Shown here: positions 11,499-23,439 of the stretch, piece after piece | Layout: every line of letters begins with the position of its first letter | Numbering within the stretch: position 1 is the first letter of the stretch | DNA from: Gigaspora margarita | Taxonomy: Eukaryota > Glomeromycota > Glomeromycetes > Diversisporales > Gigasporaceae | DNA length: 64,000 bases | Direction: 5' to 3' | NCBI GenBank assembly: GCA_009809945.1 | Contig: WTPW01000448.1 | Location: 65,354 to 129,353, forward strand | Notes under the pieces: model-generated | Database searches by the model: none | Seen by the model: only the letters and a program-made list of their open reading frames with translations | Told to the model about the DNA's origin: nothing | Position numbers and translations under genes: made by a program

Positions 11499-11786
11499 GG
11501 GGGACGTCTAAAGCGGAGTAGATTCTTATAATATATTTTATCGAATTAACTTTAGGGTTAGGGTCATCTTAAGTCTGGGTTAGAGAGGTTTTAGGTTATA
11601 ATATATAAGCAAAATTGCCTTCCCGACATTTTTAATTAAAACACCAAGGTAGATTTAGACTGCCATTTTTTGTATTTTTCAAGGTTTTCGCTTCTCTTTT
11701 TTGTTTGCTTCACTGAAGATCATCAAATTTCGAACATTTGATTGGCCAATTGTCACGTGATTATACTCCGCTTTAGACGACCCCTT
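11499..11786. mobile_element. MITE inside the hAT shell
   Basis: Inverted ends share GACGTCTAAAGCGGAGTA on the left (11503-11520) and TACTCCGCTTTAGACGAC on the right (11764-11781). The interior contains TTAGGGTTAGGG near 11552. The right end abuts the transposase-bearing hAT. A TTAA is present at both outer edges (about 11493-11496 and 11785-11788), but the alignment of the tips is ambiguous, so the superfamily is left open. Confidence 0.6.
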
Positions 11787-11788
11787 AA

Positions 11789-14431
11789 CAGGGACACGGA
11801 AAAATTTGGATCCAAATTTGCCCATGTAAATCCAAATATTTTGGTATTTTACGTGTAAATCCAAATTTTTAGGCTTTTTCCATGTAAATCCAAATATTTC
11901 AAGGGCACAAAGGAATCACATGATTTCGAGCCAATCAAATTTTGCATAAATCTGATAAAATTAAAAAAAAATTATCGTTCTTTGTTTCATAAATACAACA
12001 AAATTAGTTTCGAGGAATTGGTTCTCAGGAGGCTGGTTCTAAGGTGGTTGGTTCAAAGGAGGAAAACGTTAAGGAGGCTCTTTGCAGGTATACTATTTTA
12101 CTTTTTGTATAGAATGTTATAGCCTTTTAACTAAATTTTGGCTCTTAAATATATTTAGTTCAGAGGGAGAAAAATATTAGCAGAAGTTTAGATCAGTTTC
12201 ACAGAAGAAAAAACAATAACGTGGCACTTTATAAGAACATTAACTTTTGAACCTTCAATTTAACAAATTGATCTTAGGTGAGAAAAATATTTTAAAGGCT
12301 CAGATCAGTTTTGAAGGTGGAAAGATATTTGCAACAGCTCTTTACAAAAATACAGCCTAATAGTTTTGAGAAAAAAGGATATTAGCAAAGATTCTTTGTA
12401 AAAATGGGGCGATCAGCAGTTGTTTCACCTTGCTCACAAGTACGAGAATTTCCAGAGGACCTTTTTGCGGATAATAACAAACTATTTTGCCAATTTTGTA
12501 ACATTAGCATTGGTTGGAAAAACAAGTCTACAATTACCACGCATATAAATTCAAAAGCTCACAAAGATTCTCGTCATTCATATGTTACTGCCAATCGTAA
12601 CGATCGTCAACAATCTCTCCACACCTCATTAACTGTTGCAGATGAAAAAAAACAAGTCATTCATGAATTAGTAAAAGCCTGGATAGAGGCGGACATTCCA
12701 CTTGAAAAAATAAACAAGATGCGTGATTTTTTTAAGAAGTATTGTAAAGAAGGGGGTTCTATTCCTATTGCTAATAGTATTCAGAAATATCATTTAAATG
12801 ATGTATTTGAACAACATTATGAACAGCTCCGGAAAATATTTTGTGGCAAGCCAATTTCAATAATAATCGATGAGACAACAGACAAAAAAGCCCGTAGTGT
12901 AATTAATACCCTTTTTAGCTACTGGGGTCAAACAAAGTTAATTTCAGTTAACTTTATATCTCAAGTAAATAATGTCACAGTGGGTCAATTGGTTCTTCAA
13001 ACTTTAGTTGAATGGGGAATACCTTTTAACTGTCCATACCTTATCGTATCTGACTCGGCTTCTTATTTAAAAAAGTCTGTTTGAGAAGTCTTACGGCCAG
13101 CAATGCCACAAGTTCGACACAATACATGTTGTGCACATATTGTTCAATTAATAAGGTTGGTATTTTTTAAATTAGTTGTATTTAATTTTTATTTATATTT
13201 CATAATATTAATTTTAATTTATTAGCGGAGCATGGACGAATATTCATCATTTTGACAGTATACGCAAGTTAATTAATAATATCAAAAAATCTATGGTTTA
13301 TTCTAAAGGAAGGCGATCTAGATATATGGATTATCTTTGACGACATGGTGTTAGAGATAATTTAGATGATGGTTTAAACACTCAAAATTCTCTACAGTTA
13401 ACCTTACATTTTATGCCCTTACCTAATATGACAAGATGGAACTCTTGGTTCAAGATGGTGATATATTTTTATGAATATTTGGACTATATTCGAGGATTTT
13501 ATCGTGACGAGAAAGAACTAGAATCTAATGAAACGATTGAAAATATTGTGTCAGTTTTTAATGATAGAAATGAAAATGGATTAGCAGAAATATACTTAGC
13601 TTTTATCCGTTATCATTCGCAGCAGTTTATATTGGATACTGAATTTTTTCAAAAAGAAAATGAACCTATTTTTCCTTTAATCGAAGCACGAATTCAACAA
13701 CTTGAAGCTTTTCTTACCAATGGAATGACGGCAACAGATTTTGGCAATGAAATTAGTAACATTCTTTCTAAATATGATACTGAACTATCTACTTTTGCTC
13801 CAATTTTTCAAGCTGCATATAATTCAGCATTTCAAAAGTTTTCTGCTCATTTTCCTAATCATCCTTCTCGTTCACTTTTCAAGGCAGTTCGTATCTTTGA
13901 TCCACGTTATTTGAAATTATCTATAGCAAATCGTGATATTCAAAAATATAATTCTGATATTTCACAATTATTAAATCCATCTGTAGAACTTCTTCAAGAA
14001 TGGTCTTTATACTGTAACTTAGATTTAAATGAGGTGGATTTTTCAAATTTTCAAGTTTTTTGGGAAAAAATGATTACTACTTTACCTCTTTTAAGCGAAA
14101 TTGCATTCAATTATATATGGTTACCTATTTCTTCTAGTGCAGTAGAACGTAGCTTTTCGGTTTATAACAATCTTCTTAGTGATCATAGGCAAAATTTAAG
14201 TATGGAATCTCTTAAAAAATTAAATATGATGTATTTCAATAGCTTGAAGTAATTTTTTTAATATAATAAATATAATAACTGATAAGTGTAATAAATTTAC
14301 ATTTATTATTAATAAAATTTTTATCAAAATTTATCAAAATTTATCAAAATTTTTATCAAAATTTATCAAAATATTTGTGAATAATAAAAACAATATTTAT
14401 GAATAATAAAAACAATATTTCCGTGTCCCTG
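11789..14431 (+). mobile_element. Transposase-bearing hAT element, 2.6 kb
   Basis: The inverted ends CAGGGACACGGAAA and TTTCCGTGTCCCTG enclose the transposase gene at 12404-14252. Flanks are CCCCTTAA (11781-11788) and CCCCTTTG (14432-14439), an 8-bp duplication matching at six positions. Left subterminal DNA has three copies of ATGTAAATCCAAAT (about 11823-11900). Right subterminal DNA repeats ATCAAAATTT and AATAATAAAAACAATATTT. Structure and size fit an autonomous hAT that has since lost its open frame. Confidence 0.85.
12404..14252 (+). pseudogene. hAT-family transposase, BED finger to hATC, broken
   Basis: The product would excise and reinsert the surrounding hAT element in the nucleus. 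Exon 1 (12404-13155) starts with ATG and has a BED-like finger, C29-x2-C32 with H47-x5-H53. It then has the RNase-H-fold acidic motif IIDETTDKK near residue 151 and SDSASY near residue 217. A 70-bp intron with GT-AG ends fits at 13156-13225 and restores the frame of the second part. After it come the CCAHIVQL-type segment (upstream of the intron), an alpha-helical region, and the C-terminal dimerisation motif SSSAVERSF near 14133-14160. Two in-frame TGA codons, at 13082-13084 and 13338-13340, interrupt the reading frame, so no full product is expected by standard decoding. Both could derive from CGA by C-to-T change. Otherwise the gene is well preserved. Family assignment is firm at the motif level; the closest subfamily is not known. 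Confidence 0.88.
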
Positions 14432-14721
14432 CCCCTTTGTTTATATACTTTATTGAAAAATTGATCAAGAAATTGATCAAATAATTTATCGGCTATAGCC
14501 GGCTATAGTCGGCTACTAGTCGATAGTCGATGATAGCTGACCGATAGCTGACCTAGCTGACCGAACCCATCCCTACTTATGATGCACATTTAGCAAGGTT
14601 TCGTATAACATCACGTACATCTTTTTTTTCCATGAAATTGCAGCGAAGTTTTCGAATTTAGGGCAATTTTTATTAGCCCAAAAATTGATATACGTGTGTT
14701 TGTACTACAACATTTTCCGTT

Positions 14722-14874
14722 TAGAGATGTGATTCGTTGATCTGCAATCTGGAAAATTCGTTCAAAATTCGGATTTTGCGCAATCCGAATTATCCATATT
14801 AAAATTATGCTGATGGTTGCAAATTGCAGATTATCCGTTCAAAATTATCCGGATTTGAACGGATCGCATCACTA
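14722..14874. mobile_element. Small hAT-like MITE, 153 bp
   Basis: Inverted ends TAGAGATGTGATTCGTTGAT and, from the right, TAGTGATGCGATCCGTTCAA are similar and are followed by shared AATCTGCA motifs. Flanks TTTCCGTT and TTTAATTT match at five of eight positions, so the duplication is at best decayed. Confidence 0.5.
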
Positions 14875-14889
14875 TTTAATTTTACATGT

Positions 14890-16350
14890 TTAACGAACAT
14901 TGAGGCTACAAGGGTATTATAGTCTAATTAATACAATTTGAAGATATTCTAAAAATAAATCAGTAAATTGAGCACACATTAATGCACCAATCAACCCGAC
15001 ACATAGGTAGAAGTTCGCCTAAGCATATTGATATGAATAATATTGCGTAAAATAAGTTGTGAAAGGTATGCAAAATTATTGAATCGTTTGTGATGTAGAA
15101 TTATGATTTGGTTTATAAAGTATGCCATTTTTTGAAAAGTTGTTCTTTAATTTTATATATAAGCACTTGTTTAGGAAATGCAGATGAATTGATGATTGGC
15201 TAGTTTTTAAGATCAGGTTTATATCTGCACGTTATGATTAACATAATTTGTGATTCATAATTTACAATAAATTATACAGTAGTACTAGAAAACGAAAACC
15301 TCAAGAAAAAAATTTTCAAAAATGGTAGTAAACACAAATGAATTATATACATTTAAAAAATAAAAGATGCATACAAGGTAAGGAAAAAGTAGCATCCACT
15401 ACTAAAACAGACAGGACAACCAAACTGCCATTCATATTTATAATCAATAAACTCGAATACGCTTTAACAAAAAAATTTTAAATATAAATCAAAATATTTC
15501 ACACTAACAAGCTGTCTTACCCAAATACCATGCTCGGAATCTCGATCTTTAAAAAAAAAAGACAGCTATTTCTTTATCTCTTTCAGAATGTAGTGTCTAA
15601 GCCAACTTCTCTAAATATGAAATTATAGAGATTAATTTCAGAGTTAATATTTTGCTCTATTTTGAAACTAAAAATAAATATTTATAATGACTTTTACTTA
15701 TGTGATCAAAAAATACTCTAAAAGTGTACAAATAAGCTATCCGGGTAATTAATTTACATCAGTCAATCAGATAAACCTCTGCATATGTGAACCGACCAGA
15801 AACATTCAAGTCGGGTTTGGAATGGCCCATAATCAGACCCTACCTGACTCAATTGAGTTAATGGGTTTTCATATTGCAGCTGTTTTTATAAAATTGGTGC
15901 AACTGAAAAATTTTCTGATTACTAAGTTTTATATGTTAGAGTCAAAAAGTCGACCGATATTGTACAATTCTGCAGTTCTTATGATACGAATGTCTAATTA
16001 TTTTCTATATTGTGAAATTCAATCGGACTTTCCACTATACAATAATACAGTACCGTTAAGAACTATGAATATTTTCAGCCACTTATTAGTTTTAGTAACT
16101 TGCAGATTATCACTAACATCGTCGTACTATATAGTTGATTATAAAAGTTAAGCGTCCTCCGGACAGTAATTTAATCACAGAACGTATTGAGCGAGAAAAT
16201 GCTTTATTTAATTAAAGTCTCGTTCTTGTATACAATTAAAAAGTTATGATGCTACTTATGGTTGTTAAGGTTGGTTCGTAATTTTATCTCATTTTTAACA
16301 TATTACAGCTGATTTGAAATTAGTGGGACAATGATGATTATGATAATACA
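14890..16350. other. No gene seen over about 1.4 kb
   Basis: AT-rich sequence without terminal repeats or recognisable coding. The 109-codon frame at 15822-16151 has no known domain, and its base composition does not differ from its surroundings. Confidence 0.4.
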
Positions 16351-16361
16351 GTGATTTGGAT

Positions 16362-16594
16362 TAGAGTTGTGACCCGAAACCCGAAACTATATATAAAATC
16401 CTGAAACCAAAACTGAGCCCCCGAAACCTTTTCCGAAATTTTAATACTATACTGAAAGGCTTAGAAATTTAATTTTAACTTTTAGACATAATTAGATTGC
16501 ATTGCAGAATAGTTTGGTTACTTTATAGTAAATGTGCATTAGTTATTAACATTCTAATTTGAAGGTTTCGGAAAGGTTTCGGGTCACAACTCTA
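16362..16594. mobile_element. Non-autonomous hAT MITE, 233 bp
   Basis: Inverted ends TAGAGTTGTGACCCGAAAC match at both sides. An exact 8-bp duplication ATTTGGAT flanks the element at 16354-16361 and 16595-16602. No coding content. Confidence 0.9.
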
Positions 16595-16609
16595 ATTTGG
16601 ATAATATTA

Positions 16610-17470
16610 ATTATAAGGATAATTCAGAGTATAATAATAATTTTAGAAATATTAGTGATTATAGGGATATTAATAATTAAAGCGATACAAGTAATATAAA
16701 TGACTCCTGTGATAAAAATAGTAAGGCTCAATAATTATAAACAAAGGTCATCTGGCCCTTTGGGAAACAGCAATTAATTTCCCACCTTTGCCTGATAAAA
16801 CATATATACTATTATAAACACTCCCTTATTGTCTTTATTAAAATATTACAAATACATATATTCGATACATAATAAACTTATACTATGTCTATTTTGCATA
16901 AACTATCATGAAACTCTGCCTAACCACTCAGCTATTCTAACACACCTCTCATGAATATTCCTTTATTTTTGTCTATGGAATCACATGGTCGGTGACCTGA
17001 TTGTTGTGGAATGATTGACTTTAGTGCAAATATGGTATGATGATCAGGTGATACTAACTCATCAAAATCAATCATTTTGTGTAACTAAAAAAATTGAACA
17101 AAATGGGAGAAATTTATAATAAATAGAAGTATAATATTTATAAACAAGTTTACTAAAATGCACCTATGGTGTTGAACACCATGTTACACACAACTATTAG
17201 AATAGCCAATCAAAATTTAAGATCAGGTGTAACATAAAATTTTGGTTTTGTTTATTTTTTAAAAAAACATTCATATCTCAAAATTTTGCTTATGAAACCA
17301 CCTTTGGGGCTCTAATAAAAAAAATTCCTTGTCAAATTTTGTATATACTAATGCCCTGATAAATTCCCAGGCCTCACCCTAACCCTAAAGTAATTAAAAT
17401 TTATTTTTTTGTTTTATAAAAATTTATTTTTTTGTTTTTGTTACACGGATTTGCAAATCTATTATGTGCA
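16610..17470. other. No gene; fragment of a dispersed MITE-like module
   Basis: At about 17180-17395 there is a module also seen elsewhere in the window: CCAATCA, GATCAGGTGTAACATAAAA, then a stretch ending in CCTAACCCTAA. The left part shows GGTGTTGAACACCATG near 17168. No second end could be assigned with confidence. Confidence 0.4.
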
Positions 17471-17479
17471 TTTTGTTTA

Positions 17480-18265
17480 TCTATACTACTAAAGTTTTAA
17501 TGTGTGTCTGTCAAGTTTAAACAATTTGATTGGTCAAATTTGGGTACTATGATCAGGATCATTATTTGTCTTATGTCAGGTGGTCTACATGTGAAAAAAA
17601 TCAAATATCTGAAATCTATTTTGCTATGTTATATAATAGATTTTATTTATTAGTAGGAGTTTCAAATTTACATATTAGAGACCTTGCAGATAATACTATA
17701 CATTATTATTTGTATTATCTTTTAAGATCTGCATGACAATACAAATTATTAAATTATGGATGCTCAGACAGTTAACTATTATTAATACAACTCTTAAATC
17801 TATAATGTGCGAAAGAGAATTATATATTAGTGAATTATATAATAAACTTGTACAAGAACTATTTTTTTAGACAAAACCGATAGGTGGCTCTTAGATTAAA
17901 TTTAAAAAGTAAGCAAATTTTTGCCTACAAATTGCACCATTTACTGCATTTCAGATTTGATCAGATATTTCTAATTAATAAATCAACGTTAATAGTTAGA
18001 TTTTTATGTCTATAATTGTACGTTACCATAGAAAAAAAGTTATTTGTTGTGTCCAGTACATTAGATCATAGTTTTGCACCGAAATCTAATTATTACTGGT
18101 GTAAATCATTAAGCCAATTATTAATAAATTTTTTGCCACTTAAAAAATTTTAATATTTCTACATTTTTTATTTATATAAACAAATCTTATGCTTATTCAG
18201 TATTTGCTGTATTTTTTTTTGTATTATTACTATAGCACGGACGTAAGGACGTGCCTAACTACTAG
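17480..18265 (+). mobile_element. Non-autonomous Helitron, 786 bp
   Basis: The 5' end is TCTATACTACTAAAG preceded by A at 17479. The 3' end is a hairpin-forming GCACGGACGTAAGGACGTGC at 18235-18254, then CTAACTA and the terminal CTAG at 18262-18265, followed by T. TC start, hairpin, CTAG end and insertion between A and T without duplication are the defining Helitron features. The 68-codon frame at 17530-17736 has no Rep or helicase motif, so it would need an autonomous Helitron in trans. Confidence 0.9.
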
Positions 18266-18646
18266 TATATTATAAAATTTTAGTCAAATTTGATTACAAC
18301 TGTAAAAAGCTTTATTAGTAGCAAATTTTTAATTTCGACATAAATCTCATAGTCCCATGAAATCATATGATAAATGATCTATGTTCACCATACCCTTAAA
18401 TAGAAAATAAAAGACAAATATAAACAAATATATTAAAAAATACAATATAACTGATAAACCGCGAATTATAATAATAAAGGAATATGACATCAGTTCAATA
18501 CAACGCCAAATCTAAAACAGGCCACTTCCAAATCTAAATTTGAAAATTTGGCTGTCTGGAAAATAAGTGTCACCACTTTATACAATATCAAATTTAATAA
18601 ATTTTGTCTTTTTCAATCTACTGATTAAAATAAGAATTAAAATAGG

Positions 18647-18846
18647 ACTTAAAATACCGGGTTCTTTGCGCACAAAAAAAAAAAATAGGACTTAAATTAC
18701 CAGGTTCTTTGCGCACAAAAAAAAATAGACTTAAACCACCAGATTCTTTGCGCACAAAAAAAAAATAGGACTTAAAATACCGGGTTCTTTGCGCACAAAA
18801 AAAAATAGGACTTAAAATACCGGGTTCTTTGCGCACAAAAAAAAAG
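18647..18846 (+). repeat. Five-copy minisatellite, unit about 40 bp
   Basis: Five head-to-tail units, each carrying GACTTAAAATACCGGGTTCT then TTGCGCAC and a run of 8-12 A. Units one, four and five are nearly identical; units two and three differ at a few positions. A-run length differs between units. It is not CRISPR-like because there are no spacers. Confidence 0.9.
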
Positions 18847-19049
18847 CACGATTACAGTAGAATAATCTAGAATATTGCAGTATTATTGTTCGGTACAGAT
18901 GTAATAGAATTATTTGTAAACAACAATTATAATCTTCCTTTCAAAACTCCAGGGCATCATTTCAAAAGTACAAAAATATTGTGTACAGTTATTGAATTCC
19001 TCACGTAAATTTTTTGCTAGTTTTATGAATTTTATACAGTTTTACTAAA

Positions 19050-19312
19050 ACACACCATTTGTTCAACACCAGTGCTTTTGTACAACATAAAACATAATAA
19101 ATAAAATAAATTAGTTAAATATTTAATTAAAGTGTGGTTAGAGATTAGGGTAAGGCACGGATATAATAAAATTTTGCAAGGAATTTTTTTTATTAGAAGC
19201 CAAAAAGGAGGTTCTTCGAAAAAAAAATAAAATTTTATGTTACACCTGATCTTAACGTTACACTGCAGCAATATAATTTAATTGGTGAAGATTGTTGTGG
19301 TGTTGAACACGC
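19050..19312. mobile_element. Possible MITE with TGTTCAACACCA ends
   Basis: TGTTCAACACCA near 19058-19069 faces TGGTGTTGAACAC near 19298-19310. Just inside the right end lies GATCTTAACGTTACACTGCA, and both sides contain the dispersed ACATAAAATTTT-type module and TTAGGG-like text. No duplication is clear. The 79-codon minus-strand frame inside is not a gene. Confidence 0.5.
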
Positions 19313-19319
19313 GTGCATC

Positions 19320-20655
19320 TGTGCCTAAACCAGTTTGAAAGCCGGTTCATAGCCAAGCATCAGTTATGTAGGTGCTACACGAACAATCCCGTGTGTAACG
19401 TTAAAATCAAAAACTAATCGTTTATTCAAAAAATCGTCTTAATCTTGAAATTTCGCATATAAACTATCATTTGCATTATGACAAAGAAATTCTTTGACAA
19501 ATTTTAGTATAGATATCTTTTAAAGCCTACTTTAACTCTAACACTATCCTTGACACTAACCTTAATTTTTGTTAACGTTAATCTAAAAAAAAATAACAAC
19601 AGTGATGATCATTTCCATTTTGAGTGGGTACACATATTCATTCGTTGAAACACCAATTAAAATTTCAAATTTACACCTAAAAAAGCATCAAAATATGAGC
19701 CCCAAACCGATAAATATAAATTCAAATCTGCTTACTTTTACTGAAACCGATTATGATAAATTTAAATAAGTTTATTTGTCGCATCCAGAAAAATGACTTC
19801 ACTGCATAAAGTTTAGTTTATCAAAATTTAGTAATAAGTTAGAATACAAAAATTTATGCCTTATTGCTAATAAAAATAGTTAAGATTGGATTACTTTTTT
19901 TGCTTTTATTGACTTTTCATTGGTTGTTTAAAATAATAAAGCAAGAAAATAATCGTAGCATGGATTTTAATTTTATTTATTGAGAATAAATAAACAAAGC
20001 ATTAACGTCCTTAAAAGTTTATTATACAAATATTGGTCACAGATAAATTGAGCAATTTAAATTAGAATTTTATCAAAATTTTATTGCAATAATAAAGATT
20101 GGATGCTCATATCTCCGATCCTGTTTAATATAAACGGGGAAAATATTGATACTAAATGAACGTCAAAACAGAACTTACATGATGTTTATGTACTACACTA
20201 TCGTAACTAATCAAGATGTTTTGATATAAATAAAAATACATAAATTAATTGGTTATATGCATTCATTTTATTAAGTAATTTATTCATTTTTGTGTAGTAA
20301 GCATCAATCTTTTACGAGTAATTATTGCATATGTTACGGACTTTAATGAACTTCTTTAATTATAAATTACGAACCATAATCTGAGACCCTATCATTTATT
20401 GTAACATACTAAAAAATCAAACACGATTGGTGCATAGTATATGAAACACGGATACTTTGCTAGCTCAAAAATTTATATATTTGTCCTTTTAGTTTTAAAT
20501 TAAAAAATCTCCTCAATACCTTCTCCTATTCCTAAAATTTGACCTTACCCTACTCTCAGATCGGATTCTTTAAATTATTCTGTTTTAGGTTACAAGATTA
20601 AGGGTGGGTATATGTAAGATCATTTTCATATGATCTACATTGTTTATTAGATTTT
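19320..20655. other. No gene seen over about 1.3 kb
   Basis: No coding homology or paired repeats found. AT-rich throughout. Confidence 0.4.
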
Positions 20656-20661
20656 TATATA

Positions 20662-21000
20662 CAGTCAGACCTCCGTAAATGCACCCCCTAAATGCATAGA
20701 CTCTTTAAATGCATATTAATTATCTGTCCCATTGATAGGCTTAATAACCAAGTGCATATTCTTTATTCTGCAAATGTATATTATTTTCTTGGCCCTTCTA
20801 TATAAATCTCTCCATAAATGTACATCACGTGACTGCAAACCTATCAAATCGTGATTACGTGTGATAATTTTGTATATCATATGACTTGTTCGAGAGAATT
20901 TTATCATGTGACTTGCATAAGTAAGAGTTCTCTAAATGCAACCCTTTAAATGCATACCTCAGAGTTGGTCCCGACAATATGCATTTAGGGAGGTCTGTAG
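20662..21000. mobile_element. pogo-like (Tc1/mariner) MITE, 339 bp
   Basis: The left end CAGTCAGACCTCCGTAAATG faces, in reverse complement, CTACAGACCTCCCTAAATGC. TA dinucleotides flank both sides (20660-20661 and 21001-21002). Many copies of AAATGCA occur just inside both ends. A CAG-type end with GACCTCC and a TA duplication fit the pogo/Tigger group. No DDE transposase frame is present; minus-strand frames at 20716-21043 are chance. Confidence 0.75.
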
Positions 21001-21224
21001 TAAATAAAAAAATGCTTCTAATAAATCTTAATATCTTGACCAATTTGTATAAGTTATATAATTTGTAGTTTTAAACATTTTTTATAATAATAAATTTGTG
21101 CAATATGCATTGCTTTAAAAAAAATCAACTTCACATATAATTAAAATTTTCTAGTATGTTATATGCTTTTTCTAGATTGTACAAAGAATTGCTAATTCTG
21201 ATCAGCAAAATCATATATGTTTAC

Positions 21225-21508
21225 TTGGGTTCCTCAATTCAAATCAAATCAAATATTGGTTCAATTTGAATTTGATCAAATCAAATTGACCCTGATTTAA
21301 TTTGATTTGATTCAAATATTTGAATTTGAATTTGATTTGAATTTGAATTTTTAATAGTAATTTTCAAATCAAATCAAATATTTGTCAAATCAAATCAAAT
21401 TTGATCATATTTGAATTTGATCAAATCAAATATAGTCAAATTTGAATTTGAATCTGATCAAATATTTGATTCAAATATTTGAATATCAAATCAAATTGTG
21501 GAACCCTA
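21225..21508. mobile_element. hAT MITE built from CAAATCAAAT motifs, 284 bp
   Basis: The left end TTGGGTTCCTCAATTCAAAT faces TAGGGTTCCACAATTTGATT from the right. An exact 8-bp duplication ATGTTTAC flanks it at 21217-21224 and 21509-21516. Almost the whole interior is made of TTTGATTTGA and its complement in both orientations. Confidence 0.88.
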
Positions 21509-21519
21509 ATGTTTACATA

Positions 21520-22430
21520 TAAATTATATGATATCATATAAAATTAGTCACACAAAGTTTATCTATAATTAATTTTATATGAAATTGGAAATTTGTACAC
21601 CCTATTCTTAAAAATTACTAACCTTGTATAATACAAAATGTTCATTAAGATAATTCTATTTCATTGATACTTAATATTGTATACTTATATAAATAAGAAC
21701 ACTTGTTTTATTGGCAGCTATTTTTAATCTCATTGTTAGTGTGATATATTTTGAAAAATTTGAAATGAAATTTCTTTCTAGAAAATTCTTTTAGACATAG
21801 TTTCTTTTTATGTACATATAATACTTTGACAGATTTTTATATGCAGTATTATATAATTTTTATAGTATATTTAATTTGTGTTTCCCTTTGTTTTTTTCTT
21901 ATTTTTTTATTTTCTCTGTACCAGAGTTAGATCCATCTTTAGTATAGGTTTTTTCTTTGTTCTTTTTATTCTGTTTTTTTTTTTATTTTTTTTGCTTAGG
22001 TTTTGTAGCCTTTTCCTCTTTCTCTTTATATTCTCTTTTATTTCTTTTTTTCATTTGGTTGGTTTTGAATAAGAATATCCCCATTATAAAAGCTGGGTGG
22101 GAGGGATTTGAAGAGAAAGTTTTATATTCTTGGCAGGTTTTGACTTTGTTAGTATTCCATCTTTCAGAAGCTTGGTGCAACTGGTCATGTTTGGGCACTT
22201 AGAAAAGCAGCTGGACAATGTTAGGTTTTTTTATTATCATATAATAAAAGTTTACATAGTTTTAGTCTGCTAAAATTGTAGACAGTCTTTCAGTTAAACT
22301 CTAGTGAGATCCATCAAAGAATAANNNNNNNNNNNNNNNNNNNNNNNNNNNNNNNNNNNNNNNNNNNNNNNNNNNNNNNNNNNNNNNNNNNNNNNNNNTA
22401 TAATTTAGTTTAAATTTTGATTAGTTATTT
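21520..22430. other. No gene; assembly gap at 22325-22398
   Basis: T-rich segments around 21880-22060 give long Phe/Leu frames that reflect composition only. A 74-bp run of N marks an assembly gap. Confidence 0.5.
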
Positions 22431-22724
22431 TTTTCTCTGGACATCTAGTACAGAGGACGTACTTTATTTTTTAGCAAAAAAACCCTTTTTTTTGAGAAGC
22501 AAAAAAAACAGTTTTTGGCAATTATCTTGGCATCTATGGTCTAATTTGAATAAACTTTTTGTTAAAATGAAGCCCTCAGTAAGGCACATCAAAAAAAAAA
22601 GTTTTTTTAATTCTGATTACTAGACCAAAAGTTATTTTAAAAATGTATTTTGTCATTTTTAGCAAATTAGGTCAAAATTGGCCAAAATCCAGTTATGACC
22701 TATATGAGAGATTTCTGATGTCCT
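22431..22724 (-). mobile_element. AGGACCC-family MITE, 294 bp
   Basis: The right end reads ...GATGTCCT at 22717-22724 and the left CTCTGGACATC. The body matches, in opposite orientation, the element at 36382-36680 (shared GACCTATAT, CCAGTTATGACC and GGCCAAAATC). Flanks AGTTATTT (22423-22430) and AGTTAATT (22725-22732) are an 8-bp duplication matching at seven positions. Confidence 0.75.
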
Positions 22725-23439
22725 AGTTAATTATACAAAAGTAATAATTAGTAATATTGCAAGATATACTAGAATAATGCATGTGATTAGTTAACAGATT
22801 CTGTAAATCAAATTGCAAAATTTAGATATAATAATACAAGTAAATTTTTAAATCAATTATTTGTTTTATCAAAATTGCTTATTTTTTAAAACAATCTATA
22901 TAAATAACTATTTTTAGTACTCTAACAAAATGTTTCATTGAACAATTTTAGTAAATATTTATTTGAAAATATAAGTTGTTACTTCTGCAAAATGCCACAC
23001 CTGTAATTCGGACCAATCAAATCGCACAAGTTTGTAGACAAAAAATTTTATTTTTAAAAATTAAAAATTTACTTAATAAAGTATAAAATATATATATAAC
23101 AACACATTATATAATGTAAAATTTTATTCTGAACAACTTTTTCTAAGATTTAAAGATATATTGTCTTAGTAAAAAAGTGGTTTATAAGAAAAAAACAAAA
23201 TTTCCAATGTTAGCACATATAAACTTTTATTTTACTAAAACAATCTATTTTATTATCTTAGAAAAATTGTTAGACATAAAATTTTACATATAATATTTAA
23301 AATAAGAATAGATTAAATTAGTAAAAAAAAGCTTTATATATACTAACTTTGGAAATTTTTGTTTTTTTTTATAAAACATTTTTTTTACTATAACAATCTA
23401 TCTTTATATCTTAAAAAAGTTGTTTAGAATAAACTTTTA

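Larger units (their letters stand above)
11005..14575. mobile_element. Outer hAT shell holding nested elements
   Basis: The ends are TAGGGATGGGTTCGGTCAGC on both sides in inverted orientation. An exact 8-bp duplication CTTATGAT flanks it at 10997-11004 and 14576-14583. The subterminal zones repeat GTCAGCTA, CGGCTATAG and related motifs. The shell's own sequence occupies about 11005-11498 and 14432-14575; the rest is a MITE and a transposase-bearing hAT. Because the outer duplication is exact and the inner one is not, the ages of the two are not simply ordered by TSD decay. Confidence 0.88.

Noticed and set aside
17384..17396. CCCTAACCCTAA text as a telomere or interstitial telomere
   Set aside because: Only one or two units occur at each site, always within a shared MITE module.
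18647..18846. Regular repeats that could suggest a CRISPR array
   Set aside because: Units are directly adjacent with no unique spacers, and the surroundings are eukaryotic transposons.
21878..22202. Phe/Leu-rich frames resembling membrane proteins
   Set aside because: They reflect T-rich sequence; there is no conserved pattern and an assembly gap lies next to them.
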